Shown here: piece after piece, positions 18,267-28,161 of the stretch
Layout of the letters: each line of letters opens with the position of its first letter
How positions within the stretch are numbered: the stretch's first letter is position 1
Source of the DNA: Tatumella sp. JGM118
Lineage (GTDB): Bacteria > Pseudomonadota > Gammaproteobacteria > Enterobacterales > Enterobacteriaceae
Direction: 5' to 3'
DNA: 64,000 nucleotides
NCBI RefSeq assembly: GCF_018257515.1
Contig: NZ_JAERJR010000009.1
Coordinates: 52,391 to 116,390, forward strand
Made by a program: the position numbers and the translations under genes
Notes under the pieces: generated by a model
Database searches by the model: none
What the model saw: the letters and a program-made list of their open reading frames with translations, nothing else
What the model was told of the DNA's origin: nothing

Positions 18267-18806
18267 TTACTGATATTCAATAGAGAAGTCAGTGGTCGCG
18301 TTAGCTGCACCGCTTGGCGTTGCGGTGGCGAATGCATGGTATCTGGCCGCCAGTTTAATATTTAATGCGCCGGTAGAGTCAGTTGCCTGGAATGGGACTG
18401 CGCTACTGGTATCACCGATAGTATAAGCTGCGCCGCTTGCTAAATCTGTAATTTTAATACCTACAGAAGACGATGGATCGGTAGTGGTACCGGTCGGAGT
18501 CAGTTTCAGTAAGGTAGGGAAGCCAGAGACGGCGGTACCATCAAAACGGACTTTGATTGAACCGGTCGCACACTTGGTCAGGTCGATTTCAAAAGGACGT
18601 GGACCTGCTTCCTGGTTAGCCGTGGAAAGCGCTGAACTTGAGTAGTTCCCCATGGCAACGGTAATCGTTTTGTTTGTGGCGTTAGTCACAGAACAACCTG
18701 ACTGCGTGATGTTTCCGGTAAAGGAAACGGTTCCATCCGCAGCAAATGTCTGAACTGATGCCAGAGTTAAGGTCAGAGCTGCAATTGGTAACAGAACTTT
18801 TTTCAT
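18267..18806 (-). CDS. Major fimbrial subunit (type 1-like pilin)
   Basis: A 179-residue pilin, first gene of the operon. A signal peptide (MKKVLLPIAALTLTLASVQTFA) precedes the mature start ADGTVSFTGNITQSGCSV. The Cys in SGCSV pairs with that in LTKCATGS, the usual pilin disulphide. The penultimate Tyr (DFSIEYQ) is the chaperone-recognition feature. The ATG at 18806 follows a GGGGTAG ribosome site. Gene order subunit-chaperone-usher-adhesin is the simple layout also seen in mrkABCD. Confidence 0.9.
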   Translation of the reverse strand: MKKVLLPIAALTLTLASVQTFAADGTVSFTGNITQSGCSVTNATNKTITVAMGNYSSSALSTANQEAGPRPFEIDLTKCATGSIKVRFDGTAVSGFPTLLKLTPTGTTTDPSSSVGIKITDLASGAAYTIGDTSSAVPFQATDSTGALNIKLAARYHAFATATPSGAANATTDFSIEYQ

Positions 18807-19319
18807 TTTACTACCCCATGACTGATTAAAAATAATTATGAAATGTAAGGCGGAGTTCCTCAGAGAACCGATAAAGGCTCTGCCATTCTGATAACCAGCC
18901 TTGAGGGCAAACACATCAGGGAGCATCTCCGTGAAAAAAATATATCACTTCAGATGTTCTTCATTGATAGATGGAGGTAATGGATAAATGTTCTTTGATA
19001 GTTAAAGATGCGTTTACTTTTAACTGTGGATGAACGTTAAGTTTTTAACATATGTTGCTAAATATTTTTACAACTTGCAGGGCATAGCACTGCAGGCAAA
19101 TATCTTGCTGAAATACTGAATGTTATTGCTTTTCCTCTGCCGGCATCCGTCCGGAGATCATTTCCCTCCCGCTTCGGGGGGAAAAGATGAAATAAAACGA
19201 GGGGCGACAGTGAGATCTGGAAAAAAAAATCAGATTGCGGTGAAAATTTTTATCAGAGAAGGGAAAAGGGAGAGAAATGCTTCACGGGCATAAGGCGTGG
19301 GGACGTAAATTCACCTGAA
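18807..19319. other. AT-rich leader/promoter region of the fimbrial operon
   Basis: No gene is supported. The part from about 18930 to 19130 is markedly AT-rich, as is common for H-NS-silenced fimbrial promoters. A hairpin TTCCCTCCC / GGGGGGAA lies near 19164-19185. I looked for flanking inverted repeats of a fimS-like phase switch and saw none. Confidence 0.4.
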
Positions 19320-19343
19320 ACAGCCCCCGGTAACGGGGGCTGT
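19320..19343 (-). terminator. Intrinsic terminator of the copC-like gene
   Basis: The stem ACAGCCCCC / GGGGGCTGT has a 6-base loop and is followed on the minus strand by TTTC. It lies four bases after the stop codon of the CopC-like gene. Confidence 0.7.
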
Positions 19344-19347
19344 AAAA

Positions 19348-19722
19348 TCACTTCAGGGTAAAGGTATAAGACCCGGTAGTTCTGTGACCATCGACAGACA
19401 GTGCATGCCAGGCTACCTGATATTTTCCCGCGGACAGCGGCGTATCAAGCGGGAGCACCAGCGTATTTTTCCCCTGGCTGCTGAGTGAAGCCTTACCGGT
19501 ACTGACCGTTTTATCGCCCTGATGTGTCAAAGTGGCGCCACTGAAGGACGGCTCCAGATCTTCCGAAAAATGCAGGGTTAACTGTGCAGGTGCGACGGTG
19601 ATCTGGCTCTGTGGTGCCGGTTCGGCGGAAGTCAGGTGCGCATGGGCCAGTACGCCCGTGCTGGTCAACGCAGAGACAAGCAGGGTTGCTGCGACGGTCA
19701 ACGTTTTTACTGAAAAAGACAT
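19348..19722 (-). CDS. yobA: CopC-domain periplasmic copper-binding protein (YobA-like)
   Basis: A 124-residue secreted protein of the CopC family. A signal peptide ends at GVLA; the mature protein starts with the copper-binding N-terminus HAHLTSAEPAP and contains HFSEDLEP and the terminal VDGHRTTGSYTF, the two histidine regions that ligate copper in CopC. Size matches E. coli YobA. The usual partner membrane protein (CopD/YebZ) does not follow; instead a DUF2946 gene lies upstream on the same strand. The ATG at 19722 follows AAGGAAA. Confidence 0.85.
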   Translation of the reverse strand: MSFSVKTLTVAATLLVSALTSTGVLAHAHLTSAEPAPQSQITVAPAQLTLHFSEDLEPSFSGATLTHQGDKTVSTGKASLSSQGKNTLVLPLDTPLSAGKYQVAWHALSVDGHRTTGSYTFTLK

Positions 19723-19972
19723 GGTTAATTTCCTTGTAATAATGTCAGCGTGTTCCGGAGCCTGATGACGGGAGCGACATCAAAGGGGTGACTCCGGAAC
19801 CCGTATGCTGCTTTTGCAGGGAAAATCCCTGGTCTGCCGGTAGTCCCTGAACAAGCGCAGGGCATCTGGCTGTGAAGGGGGTTCCGGCAGGAAAACACTT
19901 CCCCCGACGCCGGAACCGGGCCTTAACGGTGACCGGCCCCGGAGATTTTTCGGGGGATGGCGTATCAGCCTG

Positions 19973-20383
19973 CTACTGACAAGAAGGAGGCGCCCGTGGC
20001 TGCAGTTCACCGGCAAAAAAAAGACCGGCAGGCATCGGTAACGTCCGGCGCACTCTGGCCGGTGGTCGTAACAAGGCTAACCCGCAGAGACTGAGCTGAA
20101 CGACTAACAGCAGTGGCATGTGCACAAGCAGAGCGCAATACCCACAAACGGCGGTCTCCATTCCGTCGCCCTGTGTATGAGGCGTTACCGTGGCTGCCGT
20201 AGCGGAAGTGATATCTCCGTCCGGCATCGTGTGCATATTTCCGCTGGCGAGGGCGGGCGGCAGATGAGCTGGCTGAGACTGCAGATGACGGGACAGATCG
20301 GGCGCAATAAACATCATCAGTATTGCCAGTAAGGCAATCACTGCAGGAGATTTAGCCTGTGAGAAGCGGATAATAAATGCCAA
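19973..20383 (-). CDS. DUF2946 family membrane protein
   Basis: A 136-residue protein with an N-terminal hydrophobic segment (VIALLAILMMFIAPDL) and a second one after the family motif CGYCALLVHMPLLLVVQLSLC. DUF2946 proteins are often encoded beside copper-handling genes, and the CopC-like gene lies 250 bases downstream. The function is unknown. The only in-frame start upstream of the hydrophobic segment is a TTG at 20383, because a stop codon lies three codons before it; the start is uncertain. Confidence 0.65.
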   Translation of the reverse strand: MAFIIRFSQAKSPAVIALLAILMMFIAPDLSRHLQSQPAHLPPALASGNMHTMPDGDITSATAATVTPHTQGDGMETAVCGYCALLVHMPLLLVVQLSLCGLALLRPPARVRRTLPMPAGLFFAGELQPRAPPSCQ

Positions 20384-20986
20384 AAGAAGTCATCCATCAT
20401 TGACCATTCGCGCTATTGTAATAACTTTTCCGCAGGCATGTTAATTATTATTCCTTTTAATTTACATTATTTTAGCACTTGCATTGCACGAAAAGTCATT
20501 AGGGGCATCCCTGTCCTGCCTCCGGCTGAGATCCTCCCGATAACCTGATGTCCCGGTAGCGGGGGACGCACTGTCTGGTCTGGTCCGTGACGCTTTCCCG
20601 GAGTTCCCTGCCCTCTGGCGTAAACGTTGCAGATAAACCGTCTGACGGGCGTCGTACATTATATTTCAGGTATCGTCAGACACAGAGCCAGCGGCTTTGG
20701 CGTGCCGCGGCCTCCATCATCCCGGTTGTGACAGAAAACAGGGTCCAGGGCTGGCCGACTCTTTACCCTTCCTGCCGCTGAGGATAACGGGCAATCAATG
20801 TGCTCTGTCCTGCAAAATGGTGGCAGCAGATAACTCGCTTACTCAGGCAGCCGCCGGAACCTCGCTGATCACCTCACTTTCAATGACTCACCGTCCGCGC
20901 GGGGTATCGCTGCCGCCTTCGGAAAAACAGAGGCGCGGTGGATTTATCCGCAGCGGTCCCCGGCTATTTTCTGCTGGCAAAACGAA
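20384..20986. other. Gene-free stretch between the DUF2946 and xanthine-permease genes
   Basis: No convincing gene is seen in about 600 bases. It is AT-rich near 20400-20470, where the DUF2946 promoter should lie, and GC-rich beyond. Open frames here are short and lack ribosome sites and recognisable protein sequence. Confidence 0.4.
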
Positions 20987-22384
20987 TCAGATATGGGATT
21001 CTCCTGAATAAGCCGCGCTTTCGTCCGTCGGCGCAGGCGCAGCGACGGGGCGGGTCCGGCGGGGCAGGATCAGGTTAAGCAGGATCGCCAGCATACCTCC
21101 GCTGGTAACCGCACTCTGGAACATATTGCGTATCATCGCAGGGAAGGCCTTCAGCACTTCCGGTTGCGATTCAATCCCCAGCCCGACGCCAAAAGCAATG
21201 GCAATAATTAACATGCCCCGGCTATCAATCGGTTCACGGGTCATGATCCGGATCCCGGCAGCAACGACATTGCCGAACATGACCAGTGTGGCACCGCCGA
21301 GGACAGGTTTGGGTAACTGCTCCAGTACATGGCTGAACATAGGAAAGAGCCCCAGCAGCACAAAAATACCGCCAATCCAGAAACCGGCATAGCGACTGGC
21401 GACCTGGGTCATCTGGATGACACCGTTGTTCTGGGCAAAGGTGGTGTTCGGAAACGATGAAAATGTCGCCGCCAGCAGACAGCTCACGCCATCCCCCAGG
21501 ATGCCGCCTTGAATACGTTTTTCGAATTCCGGACCTTCAACCGGTTGTTTTGACAACATACAGTTCGCCGTCAGATCCCCGACGGCCTCGATAATAGAGA
21601 TAAGCGAGACCAGAGCCACCGGGATAAACAGAGACGGTGTAAAGTCCAGACCGAACCGGAAAGGGATCGGCAGGGTCATCAGTGATCCCGGAGTGCTGAA
21701 TTGCGGGTGAAAAGTGCCGGTAAGCCAGGCTACCAGACTGCCGGCCACAATACCGGTAACAATGCCGGAAAGCCGCAGCCAGGGGAAGCGGCTGCAATTC
21801 ATCAGTACAATCACCAGCACCGTCAGGGCACCGAGCCCCAGGTTTGCGGGGGCACCAAAGTCGGCCGCACCGAAACCGCCGCCCCAGTCACTGATACTGA
21901 CGTTAATCAGACTGATACCGATCAGGACAATGACACTGCCGGTGACCAGCGGGGTCAGTAAACGTGAAAACGTATGAATAAACCGGCTGACAATCAGCGG
22001 GATGATCGCTGCCGCCAGATTGCAGCCAAAGATCATCGCTAACATCTGTTCAGGGCTGGCCCCCTGGCCCTTGAGCATTAATCCGCCAGAGATAATGACC
22101 CCCAGAAAGGCAAAGCTGGTGCCCTGCAGGCAGATCATACCGGCACCTATCGAGAAAAAGCGACCTGCCTGCACCAGGGTGCCCAGGCCTGAGGCGAAGA
22201 GCGACATACTGATAAGCCAGGGCAGGTATGAATTCAGCCCGAGTGTGGACCCGATGATCAATGGCGGAGTAATGACACCCACAATGCTGGCCAGCATATG
22301 CTGGATGGCAGCAAACAGTGCAGGCACTGCCGGGATCTTCTCATTCAGGCCATACAACAGCTCGGTATCATGCTTATCATTCAT
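20987..22384 (-). CDS. NCS2-family xanthine/uric acid permease (XanP/XanQ-like)
   Basis: A 465-residue, 14-helix purine-base:proton symporter. The family signatures are IQHMLASIVGVITPPLIIG, QGTSFAFLG, FSSFPNTTFAQNNGVIQMTQVASRYAG (the NCS2 motif containing the substrate-site Gln/Asn) and LGGATLVMFGNVVAAGIRI. It is closest to XanP in recalled sequence, so xanthine is the likely substrate; uric acid is an alternative. The ATG at 22384 follows GGAG at eight bases. Confidence 0.85.
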   Translation of the reverse strand: MNDKHDTELLYGLNEKIPAVPALFAAIQHMLASIVGVITPPLIIGSTLGLNSYLPWLISMSLFASGLGTLVQAGRFFSIGAGMICLQGTSFAFLGVIISGGLMLKGQGASPEQMLAMIFGCNLAAAIIPLIVSRFIHTFSRLLTPLVTGSVIVLIGISLINVSISDWGGGFGAADFGAPANLGLGALTVLVIVLMNCSRFPWLRLSGIVTGIVAGSLVAWLTGTFHPQFSTPGSLMTLPIPFRFGLDFTPSLFIPVALVSLISIIEAVGDLTANCMLSKQPVEGPEFEKRIQGGILGDGVSCLLAATFSSFPNTTFAQNNGVIQMTQVASRYAGFWIGGIFVLLGLFPMFSHVLEQLPKPVLGGATLVMFGNVVAAGIRIMTREPIDSRGMLIIAIAFGVGLGIESQPEVLKAFPAMIRNMFQSAVTSGGMLAILLNLILPRRTRPVAAPAPTDESAAYSGESHI

Positions 22385-22940
22385 CGGGTGCACTCCGGGA
22401 AGAAACAAAAGTTTTATTTCTCAAGCAATATTCAGGCCATATCACGGGGGAGTGAGCCTCTCCGCTCAGGGGATCCCTTTTAACATATAGAAATTAAAGG
22501 GAATTAACCCGCAGAGGCTGAACCGGAAGGTAACAGGATGCCCACGGGACTCTGGAACGATTGTCTCAGGATCCTCCGCCGGATGACCCTTTTTTGTGCA
22601 ACCACCGTGGTAACTTTACGCCGCAGTGCATGAGGGGAAACGGAAATCGCCGTTCTGACGGACAGGAGAAAGCGATCAGGCCGATGACTGACCGCAGTAC
22701 AGAAATATTGCTTCTGCTGAATGTAAATTTGCCAGAGGAAAATCTGTGACGGTCAGCGGCAGGAAAACCCTTGCGGCAGTATCGAAGGGAAATCCTTCAG
22801 AGCGTTATGCTATGCACTTGGCGGTCTGGCTGGCAGTGGCGGGTGAGTCAGGCAGGGGAGTATCGTGCTCAGACTGCGGGGGAGACTCTGTTGACAGGGC
22901 GGCCCGGGGGAAAGTGCCCGGAGAAAGCACGACACTGACG
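22385..22940. other. Gene-free stretch upstream of the xanthine permease
   Basis: About 550 bases between the permease start and the frmA terminator. Short open frames occur on the plus strand but none has family-like sequence or a good ribosome site. It should contain the permease promoter. Confidence 0.4.
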
Positions 22941-22967
22941 AAAAAACACCCCCTCCGGACGAGGGGG
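22941..22967 (-). terminator. Intrinsic terminator of the frmRA operon
   Basis: On the minus strand a CCCCCTC/GAGGGGG hairpin is followed by TGTTTTTT. It lies directly after the frmA stop. Confidence 0.88.
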
Positions 22968-22975
22968 CAGAGGGA

Positions 22976-24393
<1,418 letters not shown>

Positions 24394-24427
24394 GTTGAAT
24401 ACTCTCACTGAGATTACCGGCACAAAT

Positions 24428-24449
24428 ATACTATATGGGAGTATAGTAT
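24428..24449. promoter_or_regulatory. FrmR operator
   Basis: The arms ATACTATA / TATAGTAT are an inverted repeat around the G-rich centre TGGGAG. This is the A/T-arm with G/C-centre form of FrmR and related CsoR-family sites. It lies 35 bases before the frmR start, overlapping the expected promoter. Confidence 0.8.
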
Positions 24450-24734
24450 GTGAAGTGTGATCCGTAATTTTTCCTTCTGTTTTGGTTGTCAGAAACGTAT
24501 GTGCCTGATAATTCAGGAAGGAAAAATAATCTTTACCAGGATGCTTCGTCAGTCGACCTGCACCGGATTCATCCGGGAAAACTCAGTAAAATGATATATG
24601 ATTTTTAACAGGTCAGGGCGGGGGGATCACAGGAATAAAAAATTAAGGAAGTCGTCCGAAGCTGCGTTGATACCGTGAACGTTTAAATAATTATTTTATT
24701 TTTTATGATGCTGTCGTCTGCATATTATTAAAGC
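24450..24734. other. Gene-free stretch upstream of frmR
   Basis: AT-rich in its right half (around 24680-24730) with no convincing gene. Nothing else was recognised. Confidence 0.35.
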
Positions 24735-24761
24735 AAAGCCCGGAGGAGAATTACGGGCTTT
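24735..24761 (-). terminator. Probable terminator of the small hypothetical gene
   Basis: The stem AAAGCCCG / CGGGCTTT has an 11-base loop; on the minus strand it continues into GCTTT. It lies about 70 bases after the stop of the gene at 24828-25094. Confidence 0.5.
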
Positions 24762-24827
24762 ACCTGAATTATCGTAGCTCTTTAGAATAGGTCATTAAAT
24801 TACAGAATAAACATCCTGTTTTGAAAA

Positions 24828-25094
24828 TTAACTTTCCTGCTCAGTATGATTCACGGAGATTTCAATATCCTGAATAACTGATTCCAGTTCATCAAGCAGT
24901 TTTCCTTGCTGGTTTAATAACGTGTCAATACGTTGTGCAAATTGCTTATTCTTATACTCACCGGCATCGAAGGCCAGCCATTGTGCTGACAAGGTTTCAC
25001 TGTTTGTCTGTGCATAATGACGCATTTCTTTTAGCTGTGACGTAACGTCCTGCAGAAATTCCACCTGTGTTTTCTGAACCTGATGATCACTCAT
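24828..25094 (-). CDS. Small hypothetical protein (88 aa, predicted coiled coil)
   Basis: I do not recognise this family. The 88-residue product is soluble, acidic and helical, with a likely coiled-coil C-terminal half (RIDTLLNQQGKLLDELESVIQDIEISV). It has no signal peptide and no cysteine. The ATG at 25094 has a good AGAGGTG ribosome site at five bases, and a hairpin follows the stop, so it is probably a real monocistronic gene. The neighbours (frmRA and an oxygenase-ABC operon) give no clear hint of role. Confidence 0.6.
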   Translation of the reverse strand: MSDHQVQKTQVEFLQDVTSQLKEMRHYAQTNSETLSAQWLAFDAGEYKNKQFAQRIDTLLNQQGKLLDELESVIQDIEISVNHTEQES

Positions 25095-25529
25095 TGATGC
25101 ACCTCTGTTTTAATGATGAATAATGATTCACTATTAAGCGTAGCAGGGAGTTTTTCGTTATCATTAAGAATATTCGTATAACCCGAAAAATATAATAAAT
25201 CACGTGATCATCAGTGCTTGAGAATATCTTAACATTAAGCGTGGCATCATTATTATTGGATGGGGGGTGGTGAGGCTAATCAGCAGTGCTGATGCCGGGG
25301 TGTTATATTTCCGGACGACTCACAGGTAATGGCAGCGTGTAAATCAATAGTCTCTGTTTAATATGTTCTGACGTTTATTCTTCTGCTGTGGACATGATAT
25401 GGCAAAAGGGTACCAGCGGCCGGGCACAGACTTATTATCTTTTTTGCATATGGTCAGAAATATTAGTTGGTAGAGCCAGTAGATTGGCAATGGCATGATG
25501 CTCTGAGTTCCCAGTGGCAGGCCAGGCTT
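25095..25529. other. Divergent intergenic region before the oxygenase-ABC operon
   Basis: AT-rich, with no supported gene. It should hold the promoters of the small hypothetical gene (leftward) and of the oxygenase-ABC operon (rightward). No recognised operator was seen. Confidence 0.4.
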
Positions 25530-26546
25530 ATGACATCTACAGACAAAATACGGTTACCGGTGATCGATCTCTCTCTGCTGCAGGGTGACCCCTGCCAGCA
25601 GAAACAGTTGTCTGAGCAATTACGAAAAGCAGCACGGGACATCGGTTTCTTCTATCTCCGCGGACACGGAATTTCTGACGAACTTATCCGGACTGTACAG
25701 CAAATAGCACGGCGTTTTTTTGAGTTACCTGAAGCCGATAAACTGACGGTCAGGATGGCGAATTCCCCTCATTTTCGCGGATATAACCGTGCCGGAGTAG
25801 AAATCACCCGTGGACACCCCGATTACCGTGAACAATTTGATATCGGCGCTGAACGGGTTGCCGTAAATACTCCCGACGGACCGGCATGGCAGCGACTGCA
25901 GGGGCCAAACCAGTGGCCGGTGATGTTACCGGCCTTAAGAGATGTGCTGACCCGCTGGCAGCATGAAATGACCGCAGTCGCCCTGAAATTATTACGCGCT
26001 CTGGCCGTGTCGTTATCGCTGCCGGAGCAGGCATTTGATGCGTTGTACGGTTCCCTGCCGAACGAGCATATTAAGCTCATCCGTTACCCCGGACAGCCGG
26101 TAACCGCTTCCGGACAGGGAGTGGGCGCACACAAGGATTCCGGATTTCTGACCTTATTGTTACAGGATCAGCAGGGGGGATTACAGGTTGAAGTCTCTCC
26201 GGGGGCCTGGACGGACGTCACCCCTATGGCCGGGACCTTTGTGGTCAATATCGGCGAATTACTCGAACTGGCCACTAACGGTTATCTGCGTGCCACCGTA
26301 CATCGTGTTGTTTCACCCGCAGAGGCCCGGGAAAGGTTGTCGGTCGCCTTTTTCCTGGGAGCACAACTGGATACCACGGTACCGGTTTACCCGCTTCCCG
26401 ATGCGCTGGCACAACAGGCCAGGGGAGCTGCCAGTGACCCTCTGAACCCACTGTTACGGGATGTCGGCTGGAATTACCTGAAAGGTCGTCTGCGCTCACA
26501 TCCGGAAGTCGCTAAACGCTTTTATCCCGAATTTAACACTGAATAA
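25530..26546 (+). CDS. 2-oxoglutarate/Fe(II) oxygenase, isopenicillin-N-synthase-like
   Basis: A 338-residue DIOX_N plus 2OG-FeII_Oxy protein. The N-terminal half has RLPVIDLSLLQG and ARDIGFFYLRGHGI. The iron ligands His201 and Asp203 (GAHKDSGFLTLL) and His258 (TVHRVV) and the 2-oxoglutarate contact Arg269-x-Ser271 (ERLSVAFF) are all present, so it should be active. The substrate is unknown. It is the first gene of an operon with a methionine-type ABC importer, 27 bases before the binding protein, which suggests it acts on the imported compound. I use the ATG at 25530; a TTG at 25467 would add 21 residues. Confidence 0.85.
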   Translation: MTSTDKIRLPVIDLSLLQGDPCQQKQLSEQLRKAARDIGFFYLRGHGISDELIRTVQQIARRFFELPEADKLTVRMANSPHFRGYNRAGVEITRGHPDYREQFDIGAERVAVNTPDGPAWQRLQGPNQWPVMLPALRDVLTRWQHEMTAVALKLLRALAVSLSLPEQAFDALYGSLPNEHIKLIRYPGQPVTASGQGVGAHKDSGFLTLLLQDQQGGLQVEVSPGAWTDVTPMAGTFVVNIGELLELATNGYLRATVHRVVSPAEARERLSVAFFLGAQLDTTVPVYPLPDALAQQARGAASDPLNPLLRDVGWNYLKGRLRSHPEVAKRFYPEFNTE

Positions 26547-26573
26547 CTTTTGTCTGTCAGGAGAGTGCCAACA

Positions 26574-27380
26574 ATGATCAAAAAAACCAGTATCACGCTT
26601 GCCGGGTTAGCTTTACTGCTGTCCCAAAACCTGTACGCCGCGCCTTTACGGGTGGCTGCGGATCCGGTTCCTCACGCCGAAATACTGGCTTATGTGAAAA
26701 AAATTGATCCGAAATTAGATCTGAGCATTGTTCAGATGAGTGGCGGAGGGATTAACCCGAATGAATTACTGGCCTCCGGCGATGTGGATGCTAACTATTT
26801 TCAGCACCTTCCTTATCTGAAAGATCAGGAAAAAGCACTGGGGAAAAAATTTGCGGTGGTGGCGGCTGTTCATATCGAACCGCTGGGGATCTACTCTCAT
26901 AAGTATAAATCCCTGGCGGAACTTCCGGTCGGCGCCACCATCGCTGTTCCTGATAACGCTTCTAACCTCAGCCGTGCGCTGCGGTTGTTGCAGGATAAGG
27001 GAGTGCTGAAACTTAACGCCACCGGTGACAGCACATCAACCCTGCTGACACAGGCCGATATTATTGATAACACGAAGAAAATTAAAATTATCCCGGTAGA
27101 CTCACCGCAGATCCCTCGCTCACTGGATGACGTGGATGCGGCGGTCATCAATGGTAATTATGCGCTGGAAGCCGGGCTTGTACCTGCCCGGGATGCGCTG
27201 GGATTGGAATCGGCGAAAAATAATCCCTATGCCAATCTGCTGGTCACCCGTCCGGAACTGGTGAATGACCCGCGAATTCAGGAACTGGCAAAAGATCTGA
27301 CCTCACCTCAGGTCGCCGAATTTATCAGAAAAACGTACCAGGGATCGGTGATCCCGGTGGCGGGTCCATCGCATGATTAG
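26574..27380 (+). CDS. NlpA/MetQ-family periplasmic substrate-binding protein
   Basis: A 268-residue solute-binding protein of the NlpA/MetQ family (PF03180). The signal peptide MIKKTSITLAGLALLLSQNLYA is followed by PLRVAADPVPHAEILAYVKK, and typical motifs include ANYFQHLPYL, IAVPDNASNLSRALRLLQDKG and DAAVINGNYALEAGL. Unlike MetQ there is no lipobox cysteine, so it is predicted to be a free periplasmic protein. The ATG at 26574 follows AGGAGA. The stop overlaps the next start by eight bases. Confidence 0.88.
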   Translation: MIKKTSITLAGLALLLSQNLYAAPLRVAADPVPHAEILAYVKKIDPKLDLSIVQMSGGGINPNELLASGDVDANYFQHLPYLKDQEKALGKKFAVVAAVHIEPLGIYSHKYKSLAELPVGATIAVPDNASNLSRALRLLQDKGVLKLNATGDSTSTLLTQADIIDNTKKIKIIPVDSPQIPRSLDDVDAAVINGNYALEAGLVPARDALGLESAKNNPYANLLVTRPELVNDPRIQELAKDLTSPQVAEFIRKTYQGSVIPVAGPSHD

Positions 27381-28161
27381 TTTTCAACAGGTCACCAAAC
27401 ACTATCCCGGTGCAGACCAGCCTGCGCTGAATAATGTGTCGCTGGAGATCGGCAAGGGGACGATTTTTGGCATTCTCGGACGCAGTGGTGCCGGTAAAAG
27501 CACACTATTGCGGTGTATCAATCGCCTGGAATCTCCCGGCTCGGGACGTGTGCTGATTGACGGGCAGGATATTGCGGCGTTCAGCCCGGCCGCCCTGCGG
27601 CAGTATCGGCAGCAGACGGGGATGGTGTTTCAGCATTTTAATCTGCTTCATTCTCGTACGGTCAGTCAGAATATTGAACTGGCTCTGAAGATTGCCGGGA
27701 TGGATAAGGTGAGGCGGAAACAGCGGGTCACAGAGTTATTGCAACTGGTAGGGTTGGAAGACTTTGCCGGCAGCTGGCCTGCGCGTCTTTCCGGGGGACA
27801 AAAACAGCGGGTGGGGATTGCCCGTGCGCTGGCCGCCAACCCCGGATATCTGCTGTGTGACGAGGCAACCAGTGCGCTCGATCAGGAAACTACCTGCTCG
27901 GTACTGGATCTGCTGGCGGAAATTCATCGAAAACTGAATATCACTATCGTGCTGATCACCCATGAATTAATGGTCGTTAAACGCATCTGTCACGAGGTGG
28001 CGTTACTGGAACAGGGGGTATTGCAGGAGAGCGGTTCGCTGCCGCAGATCATGGCGCGCCCTGACGGAAAACTCCGTCACCTGTTATTGCAGGACGGTGA
28101 AACGGATCGGGCATTCCGTGCCAGATACCTCAGTGAGGGAGAAACGAGATGCGTAGCGTAG
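27373..28161 (+). CDS. MetN-like ABC transporter ATP-binding protein
   Basis: A 262-residue ATPase of the methionine-uptake type. Walker A is GRSGAGKST (residues 36-44), Q-loop FQHFN, signature LSGGQ (139-143), Walker B YLLCDE (159-164) and switch LITHE. It is about 80 residues shorter than MetN because it lacks the C-terminal NIL domain that senses intracellular methionine, so it is probably not inhibited in that way. It overlaps its neighbours on both sides, indicating tight translational coupling. Confidence 0.92.
   Translation: MISFQQVTKHYPGADQPALNNVSLEIGKGTIFGILGRSGAGKSTLLRCINRLESPGSGRVLIDGQDIAAFSPAALRQYRQQTGMVFQHFNLLHSRTVSQNIELALKIAGMDKVRRKQRVTELLQLVGLEDFAGSWPARLSGGQKQRVGIARALAANPGYLLCDEATSALDQETTCSVLDLLAEIHRKLNITIVLITHELMVVKRICHEVALLEQGVLQESGSLPQIMARPDGKLRHLLLQDGETDRAFRARYLSEGETRCVA

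Noticed and set aside
18807..19347. Possible fimS-like invertible promoter of the fimbrial operon
   Set aside because: No recombinase gene is nearby and I saw no flanking short inverted repeats of the right spacing.
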